From: Undaria pinnatifida
Taxonomy: Eukaryota > Sar > Phaeophyceae > Laminariales > Alariaceae
NCBI GenBank assembly: GCA_012845835.1
Contig: JABAKD010000003.1
Location: forward strand, 681,984 to 745,983
Reading direction: 5' to 3'
DNA: 64,000 nucleotides
Positions within the stretch are counted from its first letter, which is position 1; each line of letters starts with the position of its first letter. This document shows, piece after piece, positions 20,882 through 32,830 of the stretch. A model generated the notes under the pieces. That model did not search any database. It was not told the origin of the DNA and worked only from the letters and a program-made list of their open reading frames with translations. The position numbers were made by a program, and so were the translations under genes.

Positions 20882-20942
20882 GGAGGGGGGGGGCAGGGGG
20901 GGGGGGGGGGGGGGGGGGGCGGGGGGGCGGGCGGGGGGGGCG
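20882..20942. repeat. Long poly-G tract (about 60 bp, nearly pure G)
   Basis: An almost uninterrupted G run with a few C and A, forming the 3' terminus of a minus-strand LINE (poly-C in sense). It is a strong candidate for G-quadruplex formation and for length errors in assembly. Confidence 0.9.
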
Positions 20943-21577
20943 TACTCGTTTGTTGCTTGCCTTAGTCATTTGACCATTGATCACGAATCCCTCTCGAGAC
21001 GAGGCACCGTTCTTGCTCCTAATAGAGACACTTCCAACATTCGGGCGTTCATTACGCTTTTCCATACATTACATAAAAATGGTTTGCTTATTCTATCGCC
21101 GTACTGTTTCGCCGTCTGTGGCTACCATCTATCTCGTGGGATAGCGATCGTTTTCTCGCTACTCTCTAGTCTACCAAACTCTTCCACGTCACATTAGTCT
21201 AATTTCCTCATCTCCTCCTCTAACACATCCCGTTCCTCCTTGTATATATTTCACATTCTCCCACTATTTGAGTCCTACTCTCTATTGTTGTGCCACACGG
21301 GCACACATGCGCATCCATGTCGTCCTCCTCCCGACTACTAGTATATCATGGTATCTCTTTCTTGCTGGTAGGTCCAGATCCCCTTCTCAAAATCGCAGTT
21401 TCAGCTTTTTTGCATAGTCCACTGGGCCGTGCAAAACATACGCTTTCATTCCAACATCTTCCCTCGACTCCCCGTATACATCTAAGTGCTTCTTCTCTTT
21501 CATCTTATTTCTTAGCGCTCGGCTAACGTTTCCCTTTCTTCAATTTTATATTTTTATTCTTGTCTTGTACTCGCCAT
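20882..21577 (-). mobile_element. LINE 3' fragment, independent insertion
   Basis: Same LINE family as 3,701-5,700 but at an unrelated site. The minus strand shows the C-terminal region only: TSSREEDDMDAHVCPCGTTI, then ESRTQIVGECEIYKEERDVL, then SSEKTIAI, and finally EKRNERPNVGSVSIRSKNGA with NGQMTKASNK. CPCG followed by H/Q and GEC is the Cys-rich motif of LINE C-termini. The stop codon used in copies A and B is changed to CGA, so translation would run into the poly-C tract (20,882-20,942). It is 5' truncated, as typical of LINE insertions. Confidence 0.75.
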
Positions 21578-21730
21578 AGCGGGGAGGGGGGGCGGGGGGG
21601 GGAGGGGGTGTACTCGATATTCATGCATGGCCGTAGTCGTATGACCATAGACCCTTGCAATCCTACTATGCTGGGACGGAGCACGACGGGTTTTCACCAA
21701 CCAGGCAGGCATTGCTTGCACCAAGCGCGA
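21578..21730 (-). mobile_element. Second, more diverged LINE 3' end
   Basis: Immediately upstream (in sense) of the LINE fragment at 20,882-21,577, sequence on the minus strand again resembles the LINE end (around ATGGTCA..GACTA..GAGTAC) and closes in a C-rich tract (21,578-21,612). It looks like an older copy into or beside which the later fragment inserted. Similarity is weak and short. Confidence 0.45.
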
Positions 21731-23104
21731 AGCGCCGTGAGGTGTTCGGCGAGTCGCATGAAGGGTGAACTGCACCCGCTCTTAAGACGGACTTCGGCAC
21801 CTTGTACATACTTTCTTGCTTATGGATGACAGCGCCAATGAGTTACTTTGTTTTCTGGTGTGGCCGCTCCTGAGACAGCAATGGGTATTACGATGTAGCT
21901 GCCTCTTGGGTACCTTACCATATTCACACTACGTGATGCGATCATTCCCCTTGTGCGGAGTAAGGTTTCTCCACCCTGCACAATACGATCTAACTCGATA
22001 ACCATCATGGTGACCGCCTATCAAAAGAACTAAGGGGGAGGGGGGGGAGAAAAGCCTGCTTAGTGACCCCGCGTCTGAGCTATAAGTAGGAAGGGCGAAG
22101 GAGAAGAACAAGGTGCGAAGATAATAGAAGGGGTGAGCACAAACGAAACCGAAGCTGTATTTTGTCTACGAAAACACGGGCACATCTACATAGAGGTCAA
22201 GGTCGGGGATACGGAACGGTGGGAGTTTCGTCAAAGTGGTTGATGCCACGGTGTACATATAGCGGAGGCGCCACGAGTCGGCCGGCGGGATAGTCTTAAG
22301 AATGCGGATGATGGCGATGCCCTCGACGAGTCTACTCTTGTTTGCCGCGAAGACCCCAGTGCACTCTCTACAGCTCCTTCGCCGAAAAATCGCAGATTTA
22401 AATTTATACTCGTCGCCGCGGTAACCCCCCCCGCCGTTATTCTACCGGAAAAACGTAGCCAGGCGCGCCGTGATCAGCACCTAAGCATGTTGCACCATTG
22501 CGGGCACATCCAATTTTCTTTGGGTGCCGTACGGCATTGTCGGGTGGGAGTAACCGTCGACGACCATCCAAAAACAATTTGTCGTTATGCTACTCGTGGG
22601 AGCCTGTTTCTTTTGGGCGCGTCAGGTCCTCTGCTGGCCTCAATGTGATCGTTTTGTACAGTGAGGCTGTGAAGTCAAGATGACTAATCGTGTAACCTAT
22701 TGTTAACATCATATTTGATCAAATGGGCTACCCTCCCCCTCAGAAATACCGTACGGGGAGGTCGACGCTAACTCCTTGGAGTTGCACGCACGTTTTTGGT
22801 GGACAAACTACTTGGAATTAACGGATTTTATTTGTAGTAATGAAGCCCTAGTGGCTTACCCGCTTGAAGGGGTCTCTCTTGCCCCCGCGCAGCCCGTGCG
22901 GGAGATGATCACACTCTATGGTCGGATAACTAGCGGGTTTTGCTTAGCCGTTTCTCTCAAAAGCACGAAGCGTGGAAGTCGATAATGTCTATCTCCTTCG
23001 TGTGGCGTTTGCCCAGAGGGGCAAGTACTGTTTCCGCCGCCATCTTTTTTATTGCAATGGGAGGCGGCGGGGGTACATCGGAATCTATATAGTTATAGAC
23101 TCTG
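21730..23104. other. Unique spacer
   Basis: Short frames on both strands, none recognised. A G-rich run near 22,035 is the only notable feature. It ends where inverted copy C begins at a TA-rich run. Confidence 0.4.
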
Positions 23105-23178
23105 CTACTATACATATATATAAAATCATTCTTGTGTTTCAGGGATTCGGTGAAGAGTTTTTTTTCGTCTCGGCCTAA

Positions 23179-23964
23179 GGCCATTTCTTATGCAGTCGGA
23201 TTTGTCAGTCGAAAACGGCCTTTTTCGACTGAAGCCCAAATCGGGCTTTCTTACGCAGTCGAAAAAGGCTTTTTCGACTCAACGTTTTTCGGCTGAAAAT
23301 TCCGACTGGCGGATCCAGTTGAAAAACTCGACTTTTTCGACTGGGTCCTCCAGTCGAAAAACTCAGTCGAAAAAGTGTTACACGTGTTTTTTGAACCGAT
23401 CGCATCGTTCATCCCACCACCAAACACACACCCACACGGCTACACGGCCACACACCCATACCAGGTACCACACTGCAGTATCATACAAGGCGCTGACGCT
23501 GGCTTGGCTGTCTCTGCTGTTGCTTCTCGCAGCAAGTCAGCGTGGCGCATTCCTAGTTCCGCTCGCCAGCAGCGTGTATCACACGACGGCAGCAGCGCGC
23601 GGTCTCGGTCCCATGCTGCCAACAACGGCTGCGCCTGCTGTAGCTTTGGCGGCTCTCGGCTGAGTGTGACTCCACGAACGTAGCTTTGGCGGCTTTCGGC
23701 TAAGCCCAAAGCCACCAACTTGCTGGGACGAAGGTTCGTCGAGCCGTTGCTCGCGGAGGCAGCGCGAAGCACAGAACTGCCAACCGATTTCGCCTGCTGT
23801 ACAGCAGTACTCCCTCACACCAACCGCCTCTAGGAAGAGCACAAAAACTATAAAATCAACTCGACTGACGATAAGAAGAAGGACCAGAAGAATTCAGTCA
23901 AAAAAAAGTCCAGTGGAAAAGGGCCGTTTTCGACTGGTGCAATCCGACTGCATAAGAAATGGCC
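23179..23964. mobile_element. 786-bp TIR element with palindromic AGTCGAAAA repeats
   Basis: The first 24 bases (GGCCATTTCTTATGCAGTCG and four more) are the exact inverse of the last 24 (23,941-23,964), and similarity continues inward with CAGTCGAAAACGGCC. The left flank holds many inverted copies of AGTCGAAAAA / TTTTTCGACT. The interior has a GTAGCTTTGGCGGCT direct repeat (23,641 and 23,683). It interrupts sequence that is continuous in A and B (CTCGGCCTCAGTATGGG), so it inserted into copy C. No clear target duplication is seen. It is probably a non-autonomous DNA transposon of unassigned family. Confidence 0.7.
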
Positions 23965-24083
23965 CAAGTAAGCGGTTCGCAGAACTGGAATTCTCGGTCA
24001 AATAGCTTCGTTCGAGCGCCGGCTTCGGGGGGCGGCTCCAACGCTCCAACGCCCCTCGCCCTGCCGTGTCCGTTCCGCACATC

Positions 24084-24800
24084 GACGTGAACGCGGACGG
24101 ATGCCGAGCGAGACAAGTGAGAAGTTGCAAAACTACCGCGTGTCGAGAAGGAATTCCGGAGATTGTGGTTGTATCTCAATGTCTGCAGCGCCTGGATGAA
24201 TTACAAAGTTTGCATCATTTCCAGACGGTAGTTGCTAATGTTTTGAATTTTGCGGTGGCATATACAACTTATTATTATGTGGTCACGGATTGTGAGACAG
24301 AGTAAACCAAACAATCGCAAGTAATCAAGGTATGAAGCAAGTGAAAGACTAGCGTACCGGGTACGAGAACACAGCAAAACAGACCAGAGACCATAACAAA
24401 AATAGAAAATAAACACAACGAACGGGGTGGTCGCTTTTAAAAATAGCAGTACGAGGAGCAATGTTTTGTCAGTCTTTTTCGTCGCCGCTCCAAAGAGTCG
24501 TTCCGTATATATTGGTCCAGGATCAACGATCCATCTTTCAGGACCGCATAAAAATATCCCACACGAATTCCATGTCCATCTATCCTCACAAACGAAACCT
24601 GGATGCACTTCTAAAGGTAGGTGTAATTATCAATATATTGGTGTTTCGAACGCTTTGTTGTGTGGTTGCAAGAATGCGCTGGCTACTGACTGTTGCTGTT
24701 ATTGTTGTTGTTGTTGTTATTGTTGTTGTTGTTGCTGGTCAATCCGTTCAGCACCTCGAAGTGAACGCGGATGGATGCTGAGCGAGACAGGCGAGAAGCG
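24084..24800. repeat. 0.63-kb segment between 42-bp direct repeats
   Basis: GTGAACGCGGA.GGATGC.GAG with its surroundings occurs at 24,084-24,125 and again at 24,758-24,800, while A and B have it once. The enclosed segment includes (TTG)n near 24,695-24,740. This arose by insertion or a local duplication during formation of copy C. Confidence 0.6.
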
Positions 24801-26779
24801 CGCGAAAAAAAGTATTTTAAACGGTCCTCTCCAGTTATTATTCGGATCTTGATGTTGATAAAATTAAACTTGGCAAGGCATTATATCCAAATTGGCGTCA
24901 TATTTTGTCCCAAAACTAATGATATTTACTGTAAAACAAATGCCCACGATTTTGCGGTAGGTATCATAGTAGTGCATTTATTTATTGAATTTCGGTACAG
25001 GAACACGTACATACATACATGGATATAGACGTGGCAAGCTGACGCATGACTAAAATGAGGAGGAGGTAGTGGTGGTTACGATTACTGCCCCAGGAAAATT
25101 CACACAGCAGCATTGCGGGTGGCTGCGTCCCCGGGGCCTCGAGAGTGGTTTTTATAAGTTCGGACAAATCGACGTGGTTTGTACTCTCGCGCAAGCAATA
25201 TACTTCGAAGTAGGTACGTACGAGTAAGAACATGTGCACACAGCGATGCTCTATTACACACAATATGCTTTTTGTCTATTACATATTTTGTGGCATGGAG
25301 CGAAGGTGTACCATACACTTTCGACACAAAACATAAGGGAAAGAATAATCGTTCCTCCTGTTGTTAAGCTGCGCCACGCGAAGTTCGTTGTAAAAGTCGA
25401 CAGTATCCACGGAAGAAACCAGTGAGTGGCATGCATTCGTCTCGTATCGCATCGTACGCGTTTGGTGTTTTTTCTCCCCCGAGAAGACTCTTTGGAGGAT
25501 GGCGTGCTTTGTTGCTGCTGTGATCTCTGACTCCGTTGCTGTAATCGTTTGCCGGCCAAGTGCAAGCGGTCGTGTTGGTACGTAACTGACAAATAAGTAT
25601 GTGTTGCTTCGTACTTGACGTGCTCCTTGCTGCTGATTGCTGATTGATCATCTCTTCTACCAGTAGTAATTTTTGTTTTGATTTTTTGACACACTTCTAC
25701 TCTCCATTTTTCTGGGCATACAAGCCGTGATCACAGGTGTCGTCATTTCCCCTCCCCGGTTATTGCGTTCATTTTGTTTTGCGCATATGTGGTTCAGCAC
25801 CCACTGATTGTCGATTTTTCATCGTGTGCAGCTAACTCACGCTCTCGTGCTCTCCGCAAGTCAATTAATGCACAAGAAAAAGCCCCACGAAAGTTTATAC
25901 GAGTACGAACTCGGGGGCATTCGAACTCACGAAATTGACCGATACCAGGCTCGAGGATAACCTGATACGCCACCGGGGCAGTGCGTGATATAGAGCCGAT
26001 CGCCCCGGTGGTCTAGTGGAGTTACACTTTTGATACTATGAATGGCGTTGGTCCTTGAGTTAAAACAACGACCGCGTTGTGAGCTTTGTTGACTTTGCTT
26101 ATTTGCAGAAATAAGCGAGAAGAAAAGGATCAACTAACTGCTGAAATCGCCTAGCAGCGTGGGTAGGTACAATTCGACGCGAATCGTCGAGGGAAGAAAA
26201 TGCTGAATTATTCTCGCGATAAAAATTAGGGCATGTACCGTAGTGGGGATGGGGGAGGGGAGTCCGCTATAGAACCCCGGGTCTGAGTCATACTACTGCG
26301 AGGGTGAGAGCAGTGCGACCATCACAATAAATGGGATGGGAAAAATAAAAAAAAGTGAAGTGTATTACTGCTGCTGTAATAATACGATACCCAAGCAAGT
26401 TGCACCGATCGACTCGATCTGGACCGACTGCTGTATATTATGCCATTGGTTCATGTACAACTTCTCTAATCACAAGCCAGTATGAGATGATAGTCATTGA
26501 ACTTGCTGAAATTCTAGTGAGTCTTCTTAGTGAGTGGTGGTTCCCTTTATCCTCGAACCCCGGCCGAGCCGATCAAGCGAAGGTTGGGTTACACTGTGCG
26601 GGGTGGTATCGAGGCAGGGGGTCAAACGAAATGTCCGCGTACCGCGGGGTTGGCGTATACGAATACAAAGTCAGCAGTAGCGCGAGGTGCCTCATTATTT
26701 TCTAGTTAAAAATAACTTGAAGGGTTTCTGAACCGGGGTTGGACCCTGTTCTGTGGTGCTGGCATTGTATACGAACCTA

Positions 26780-27670
26780 AGCTAGCTAAGGCTTCCACAC
26801 CGTGCGGTGTGGTGTCGACCCGGGAGAAGTCGGTTTTCGTCCCCGGTTTGTTGGCGTTGATAGGGTATGGAAGGACTTCTGGAACGGCGATGGGGCCCTA
26901 TCCTCATTGGGTGCGTCGAAACGCCCCCCGCCCGTTTGCTGGTCTATCTCCTCACCGGGTGTCCCTGGCTCTACGAGCTGCACAGCCACTCAACGGTAAG
27001 CCAATGTGAATAATAGATTATTGCCGCACCATCATGCGGGGCTGTGTCGACCCGCGGGAGAAATCGGATATCGTCCCCGGTTTGTCAGGATTTCTGAAAC
27101 GGGCACAGGACTCTATATCCTCCCATGGTGGCGTTACGTCCGAGCCCCAGCCAACCAGCGGTAAGCGAATATGGTCGGAGTTCCACGTTGGAGGAGTGAT
27201 GTCGACACGGGAGGTCATCGTTACTGTTCCCGCATTTTTGGAGCTGTAGAGATTCGGGGGATTCATGAATCGGGGATGGGACCCTATTTTCCCCGTGTGC
27301 GACGGAAATGCCCCCCATTGATGGGCCTCTATCCGCCTAGGACGGCGCTGTGGAGCTCGAACCAATCAGCGATTAGCCAACGGAATTGGGGTTTTCTCAC
27401 CGTGCAGGGTGGTGACGACCCGAGAAAGCTCCGTTTGCTTCCCCAGTTGATGGAAGTTTTAGAGATGTGGGACGATCTCTGAACCGGGGATGGGACCCTA
27501 TATCCTCCCGAGGTGGAGCTGGCTCAATATGCGAACCATGGCCAATCAGAAAGTCAATCGGCCGGTGGGGTTGGGATTTCCACACCGTGCGGGGAGGTAT
27601 CATGTGTGGACGGATTCCGATCCCGGCATGTGACCCTATCGTGCCCGGATGACCTACTTCGTGTATGAAT
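26780..27670. repeat. ~200-bp satellite, inverted, in copy C
   Basis: Units start at CACACCGTGCGG (about 26,795), CACCATCATGCGG (about 27,025), CCACGTTGGAGG (about 27,182), TCACCGTGCAGGG (about 27,397) and CACACCGTGCGGGG (about 27,580). Each runs through CGACCCGGGAGA, CCCCGG, GATGGGACCCTAT and CCAATCAG. Spacing is about 160-230 bp. It is the reverse complement of the family at 11,890-12,830. Confidence 0.75.
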
Positions 27671-28399
27671 CCTTTCCAATGAGCGATCAGATAAAAATTG
27701 ACATATATTAATTTTCGGCTAATAAAACTCGAGTCTAACATACTTAGCTGACAAAATCGTAAGCGCTTTAGTCGCGTACCGTATCTACAAGAAGTGAACG
27801 ATCTACACAGCTAGCAACAAGCAGCAGCTTTGCAATAGCATTCGAGGAGTTGAATGACGAAGGCAGTCATACCACCGTGTTTCGCGCCTGGAACAACGTC
27901 AGCACGTTTCTCCACGATCGAACAACACACAGACAATCGATCTGGGAGGCTCGGATCAAGATGATACTATTATATCATGCGTTGTATATTTTTGAAGCTG
28001 GCTCAGTGCGCGTCTCTCAGTGATTACGAAGAGGACACGCAACGGACATGGTCAGTCACCTTACTGGCTTCGGATGCTTTCTTGAGTTAAATTATCATAA
28101 GAAACGCACTCGACACGTTTCGTCGCCAGACTAAAAGGTCAATCGGCGTGTGGTTGGATTTATCCGATCGAAATCTCATAAATGAAGCTAGGGACCGGAT
28201 TCATTAAAAAAATCTGTAGCTATTAGTAGTAGTACATTGTTATGGTTATTGGTCTCTATCGAACTCTTGGCATTACCTTACATACTGTACGTGCAGACTA
28301 TGATTGTGTGTGGTGACGTTTTTACTCTACCAAGTATTGAACCAAACAATTCGAAGTGCTGTCCTGCCCTACCCATGCGGAGCCCTTGTTCTACTGCAT

Positions 28400-29938
28400 A
28401 TCCTTCTGGAGACTTGGCGGAAATTCCAAGCTCATCAAGGGTGCCGTGCGCCACGCGCAATTGGGTGCGACGCATCATTACTGCGGAAAGAAAGCGGCAC
28501 TCTCAGCTCGCGTTTTATGAACCAGAACGGATCATATTAGGGGTGTGATCGTAGTGTGTGAAGGGGTCGTGGTGCCGGATGGTGAGAGGGAAAGGACACA
28601 GGGGGATCAGCTTCGCTTGGAGACAGCACTGGTTCTTCTTTGTTGATTTCTTACTACTGGCGTTGAGCTGTGAGAAGCTCGAGGAGACAGGAAAGGAGAA
28701 GGAGTGAGAGCATGGGGGTGGGGTGAGGCTCACAGCGTTCGCATCACCCCAACATTGCGGCTGTGCTCTCTTCTGGACCTTTACCTACGGAACATACAAG
28801 GAACGTTCTCCTAGGTTTTCTATATTCCCATGAGCGCTTAACGCGCTTGCTTCTACCTAACTTGTCCAGAGGAGGAACGTTCCATTACCGGGAACGCTCT
28901 TGTGGTATAAGCTAGCTAGATTCCACGGGTTATCCGCTCCACCCAGAATATTTCGTTTAAGAGAATCTTCTTGTGGCCAATAGACCATAAGTCTGCGGGC
29001 TATCTTCCCGAATCTATTGCCAGCTATAATGACACTCTATTACTTTAGCCCACCCTGAATAGTCGTATATGCAGACCTCAAGACGGTCGAAAGGTGACGA
29101 CAGCGTTCGTTCTAAAAGACCGGGAAAGGGGGTCGAAGATGCGGCTAGTCGAAATAAAGACATGAGGCTATAGATTCCCCTACACCTCGTAATGAGGCCT
29201 AAACGCGAAGGATAGGGCCATTCACTAATAAAGCAGGCCGCTGAAACAGATGCCACTACAAGATAGAGGAAGACAGAAAACCCAGAATGGGGCAACCTAA
29301 GTAGAGCAGCCAAATCTGGAAACGAAAAAAGAAACCTGAAGACTAAGCGAAGGTAGCTAAGAAAGACAGAAGTCGAAGCGAAGACAAAGGGAAAACAGAA
29401 ACACATTACCGGAGCGATCTGTGTGTGACTCAAAGAGGAGCGAACGGGGAGTCATTTGCCGTACAGGGTCGGTCGTAAAGGAACATCACCCAAATCCGAA
29501 ACTATATATGTCCGGGAGGCATTACGCGTAGCTGCGTGGCCAAGGCCCAAAGAAAATGAAAAATAGCACGTAAGGCAAAAAGAACGCGGCTAGGTTGCCG
29601 TAAGGCTTGCTAAAACTAAGGGGCTGCTAGGACCACTTGGGAAGTTCACGGGAACCTGAGCACAGTTCCAGGGGATCAACCGTGGCAGGAATATGATTAC
29701 CGAGAATTCGGCAGCCTTGCGGGGCGGCAAAAGCTACCGGGACCCAAACACGAAGAAAACACGAAAAAAAAAGAAGAGAAAGCATGGCCGGTATTTCGGT
29801 GGTCTTGCAAGTCTGCAAGGCTGCCGGGGCCCTACTTGGCAAAGTGCGCAGAAACCCGATCAAACCTAGAGCTCGACGATGCCGTCAGGGCAAAGCGACG
29901 CCGGCGGTGGTCAGGATACAACACGAAGGTCGAGCGCC
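28400..29938. other. Unrecognised region between copy C and the retroelement
   Basis: Contains palindromic GGAACGTTCC-type words (28,800-28,900) and minus-strand frames without recognisable domains (29,014-29,433, hydrophobic, Phe/Leu/Ser-rich). Part could be the 3' untranslated or terminal region of the minus-strand retroelement, but I found no terminal repeat to prove it. Confidence 0.3.
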
Positions 29939-30207
29939 GACCTAGGCTACGGTAGGGGGGGTACCCCCATTTTCACTGGTGTGTTTGAACCACTCGCACG
30001 AGTAGCTCTGTACCCTACGGATGAAGATGGTTCAGGAACTTGGTTTGCCGCAGCTTAGATCACCTTTGCATTGCGGATTGATTTCGTCAATGTAAAACAT
30101 AAAGAAAACGTAAGATTGCATAGGAACAAAGGGGTTACTCGCGCGAGGGACCCCTAGCCACTGAAATAAAAGGCCCCAAAGGGGACCCCCCTACCGTAGC
30201 CTGGGTC
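29939..30207. mobile_element. 269-bp TIR element (MITE), second copy
   Basis: Same family as 49,212-49,486, collinear throughout with the same terminal inverted repeat (GACCTAGGCTACGGTAGGGG). The flanking tetramers are CGCC and CGGC, so the target duplication is imperfect or decayed. It lies outside the segmental duplication, which shows that the family is dispersed. Confidence 0.8.
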
Positions 30208-30900
30208 CGGCCTAGGGGCAAACTCACTGATTATCGGCGGAGGAATCGTGAAGTACAAACACAAATGAAGAGAAAAAATAACGGATGATCGCCGTTTGGA
30301 ATCCTGAACGAAACGAAACTACTAGCGGAGGCCGAGGTGGTAGAGAGAAAACTAAAACAACATAAAAAAGAGAGGGGGGAGGAACACCTCAATACACCCT
30401 AGATACGAGGCAGTCCTTGTTCGATAGCCATCACAGAGTGGGGCGAAGAAAGACCGGGTCGTCAGACGGGAGTACCTAAAACACTGCATACTGCAGAAAA
30501 TTATAAATATCGCTCCACCCCCACGAGTTGTCAGCCGTCGCTGAGTGAGACAGGCGGAATCGATGGTGGTGAAAAAAAAAAGAGACAAACGCTGGCATGA
30601 AAAACAGACCAAAACCGGAGGTGTTACGAGGGACACCGCGGTGTCAAAACTAGATAAATCTGATGACGGTTGTAGACTAACAACGAGAAGACATGACGAA
30701 AAAACACTCTCGGTCGGAAGGATGACCACAGTTCCACTAAATTTACTGCAGGTTGAAAGCTGACTATGAAGAATCATTCCCAAACCTACTATAGGTAAAA
30801 GGCCTAACCATGAGGTAGTACGCTCAAAACTGTTGTAGAAGGCCGACCGTGAAGAACTAATCCCAAAACTACTGTAGAATATCCAAAACAGATAAACACC
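30208..30900. other. Spacer with a short tandem repeat
   Basis: About three diverged 43-bp units (GACTATGAAGAAT.ATTCCCAAAC, GACCGTGAAGAACTAATCCC) lie at 30,757-30,885. A minus-strand 143-codon frame (30,352-30,783) is unrecognised. Possibly 3' flank of the retroelement. Confidence 0.4.
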
Positions 30901-30905
30901 GGAAA

Positions 30906-31346
30906 CTAACCACGGGTGGGAGTTGGAACGGTAGGGGCACCGCGGGAAGCATCAGAGGTCCGTAGCACCCCACGGGATAGGCTCCCATGCCCATGGCGTT
31001 GAAGGTACCACAATCCAGAGACGGCGTTCTGGACGGTAGTGTAGCGAGCTGGCTGGAGGTCGATCTTGATCGGGCCGGGGTCGTCCAGGAACCTGATGAT
31101 GTAGAAACTACCCGGGGAAGGGTCCGGGGGTTTTCGCGAAAAGACGTCCGGTGGCGCGCGGTGAGCGATCTTGCCCAGCCACCAGAGGCCGTCACGTGCC
31201 TTGTACCAGACGTGTGCCCCGGAGGGGAGGGTGAAGTTGCTGAAATTGCGAAGCCACAGGTCGCGGGGGACCAGGGTGTAGCCGGGGGCGAGGAAGAGGT
31301 GGCCTTGAGATCGCGAGAGCTCGCGGTGTGCGGCGCCGATGCGCAT
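30906..31346 (-). mobile_element. Retroelement C-terminal Tudor/SH3-like module
   Basis: LPSGAHVWYKARDGLWWLGK, then SFYIIRFLDDPGPIKIDLQP followed by ARYTT, resembles a small beta-barrel (Tudor or SH3-like) that follows the integrase in some algal elements. The assignment is by general shape only. Confidence 0.45.
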
Positions 31347-31416
31347 CTGGCGGTAGAGGCGGTTGGTCTGACGGTGTTGTGTCGGCTTTCCGGACCAGTT
31401 GAGTAAGATATGGCGC

Positions 31417-32830
31417 CTAGAGTGTTGAAGGTCGAGCTCGCATTACCACGAGGGGGAGTCCGGTCCAGTGGGTCTCGTATAGGACGGCGATGACCCCGCC
31501 GCGGCCGCGTACGAGTTGGTGGCCGGTGATCTGCTCAACCTCGAGGCGCTCCGGTGGTGGTGTGACGTCATTGAGGGTGAGGTGGTAGGGGGGGGACTTG
31601 GCAGTTGAAGCTGTGAGGACGTATGTTGTGAGGTCCGCGGGTAGGTGCTTGGGTATGTCGTTGGTGTCGTCGGGGTTGTGGCAGGGCTTGCATCGTTTGA
31701 CGGAGACGCGTGGTTTGGAGTCCCGTCCCGGAAGGTCTGAAGGTAGATCGAGGAAGAGCAGCTTGTCTTGTAGGGGGCGGTTGTCGGGGGTGTCGGAGGC
31801 AGCAGTCGGGCCTACCGCGAGGACCTCGCAAGGTCCACTCCAGTTCAACGAGAGCTTCGTCTTCAGAACGGTTGCGTCGGTGCCCTTCTTGACACCCTGA
31901 CGGATAGTGAAGGCGGAGTTGTAGACCCAGGCCCAGCTGCCAACGGAGAAAGGGGAGGAGGCGAGGAGGGCGGCCATGACGGGCGCGTTGCGGCGTTGTA
32001 GACGCGAGACGGTGAGTCGGTGGAGCTCGCGGACGAGGGAGTAGGCGCGTTGTTGCCGGTCGGTGGCAAGGTTGATGTAGACTAGGTGGTCGCGATCCAG
32101 GCTCTGGTCACCGCCGATGTTTTCGGGTTCGAAAACCGAGAGCGAGAGGCGGGGTAGGCGGCCGATGTGGATCTCGTTGGGCGCCAGTCCGGTGGCGGCG
32201 TTGACAGAGTTGTTGTAGGCCGCCGATACGTGCGGCAGTAGCACGTCCCAGTCCGTTTTCTTCTCGTTGCCGTCCATGGATAGCATCTGGACCAGTACAT
32301 GGTTAACCCGCTCGACGCCGCCATTGGTGCAGGGGCAATAGGTGCTGGTATTGACCTTGCGGATGCCAACGCGGTCGTAGACGATGGTCGCCAGCTTGGA
32401 GGTGAATTGTTGTCCATTGTCGGAGAGGGGCCTCACCGGGCACCCCCAGAGAGGGATGTACTCGTTGAGCAGGATGCCGGCAGTTCCGGCGGCCGTGGAG
32501 TTCTCTGCAGAGACAGCGAACATGTCGGCCCGGCGGCTGAAACGGTCGGTAAATAAAAGGATTTGCACGTTCCCGCGCGGTGTGAGAGGTAGGGGCCCGA
32601 AGTAGTCGACGCTGATGGTGATGCCAGGGCCGTTGGGTAATAGGAGGGAGAGGGTCGGCCAGCGAATGGTGTGTCGGGGGGTCTTGCGCGCCTAGCTGTG
32701 AAGGGCAGCGGCGGATCCACCAGCGGGCGGAGACGTCCATGCCGATCCACCAGTGAAACCGTGCCAGCATGCGAACCGTCCGGGTAACTCCAATGTGTAG
32801 GGAGGTGTGGGCGTGGCATGTGTTCAGCAC
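31417..32830 (-). mobile_element. Retroelement integrase with chromodomain
   Basis: The zinc-binding N-part (HIGVTRTVRMLARFHWW, about 32,820-32,700) is followed by the catalytic core LLFTDRFSRRADMF, PLSDNGQQFTSKL and GGVERVNHVLVQML, giving the D, D and E residues. Then comes a GPF/Y-like WSGPCEVLAVGP (about 31,830) and a chromodomain-like LEVEQITGHQLVRGRGG and YETHWTGLPLVV (about 31,570-31,450). Chromodomains of such elements direct integration toward marked chromatin. Confidence 0.85.

Larger units (their letters stand above)
23105..28400. repeat. Inverted partial copy C of the 11.1-15.1 kb segment
   Basis: The reverse complement of this stretch matches copy A from about 15,080 down to 11,140 and copy B from about 59,345 down to 55,410. 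It includes the non-coding block around 25.2-26.3 kb, the satellite at 26.8-27.7 kb and the cyclin 3' flank near 28.37 kb. It lacks the cyclin gene itself. It is more diverged from A and B than they are from each other, and is interrupted by a TIR element (23,179-23,964) and a 0.63-kb segment between 42-bp direct repeats. With A it forms an inverted repeat around an 8-kb spacer. Confidence 0.85.

Noticed and set aside
29023-29046. A match of about 22 bases (CAGCTATA.TGACACTC.ATTAC) between 29,024-29,045 and 40,192-40,213, considered as terminal repeats of the retroelement.
   Set aside because: Similarity stops abruptly on both sides, which is far too short for LTRs. Chance or a shared short motif is as likely.
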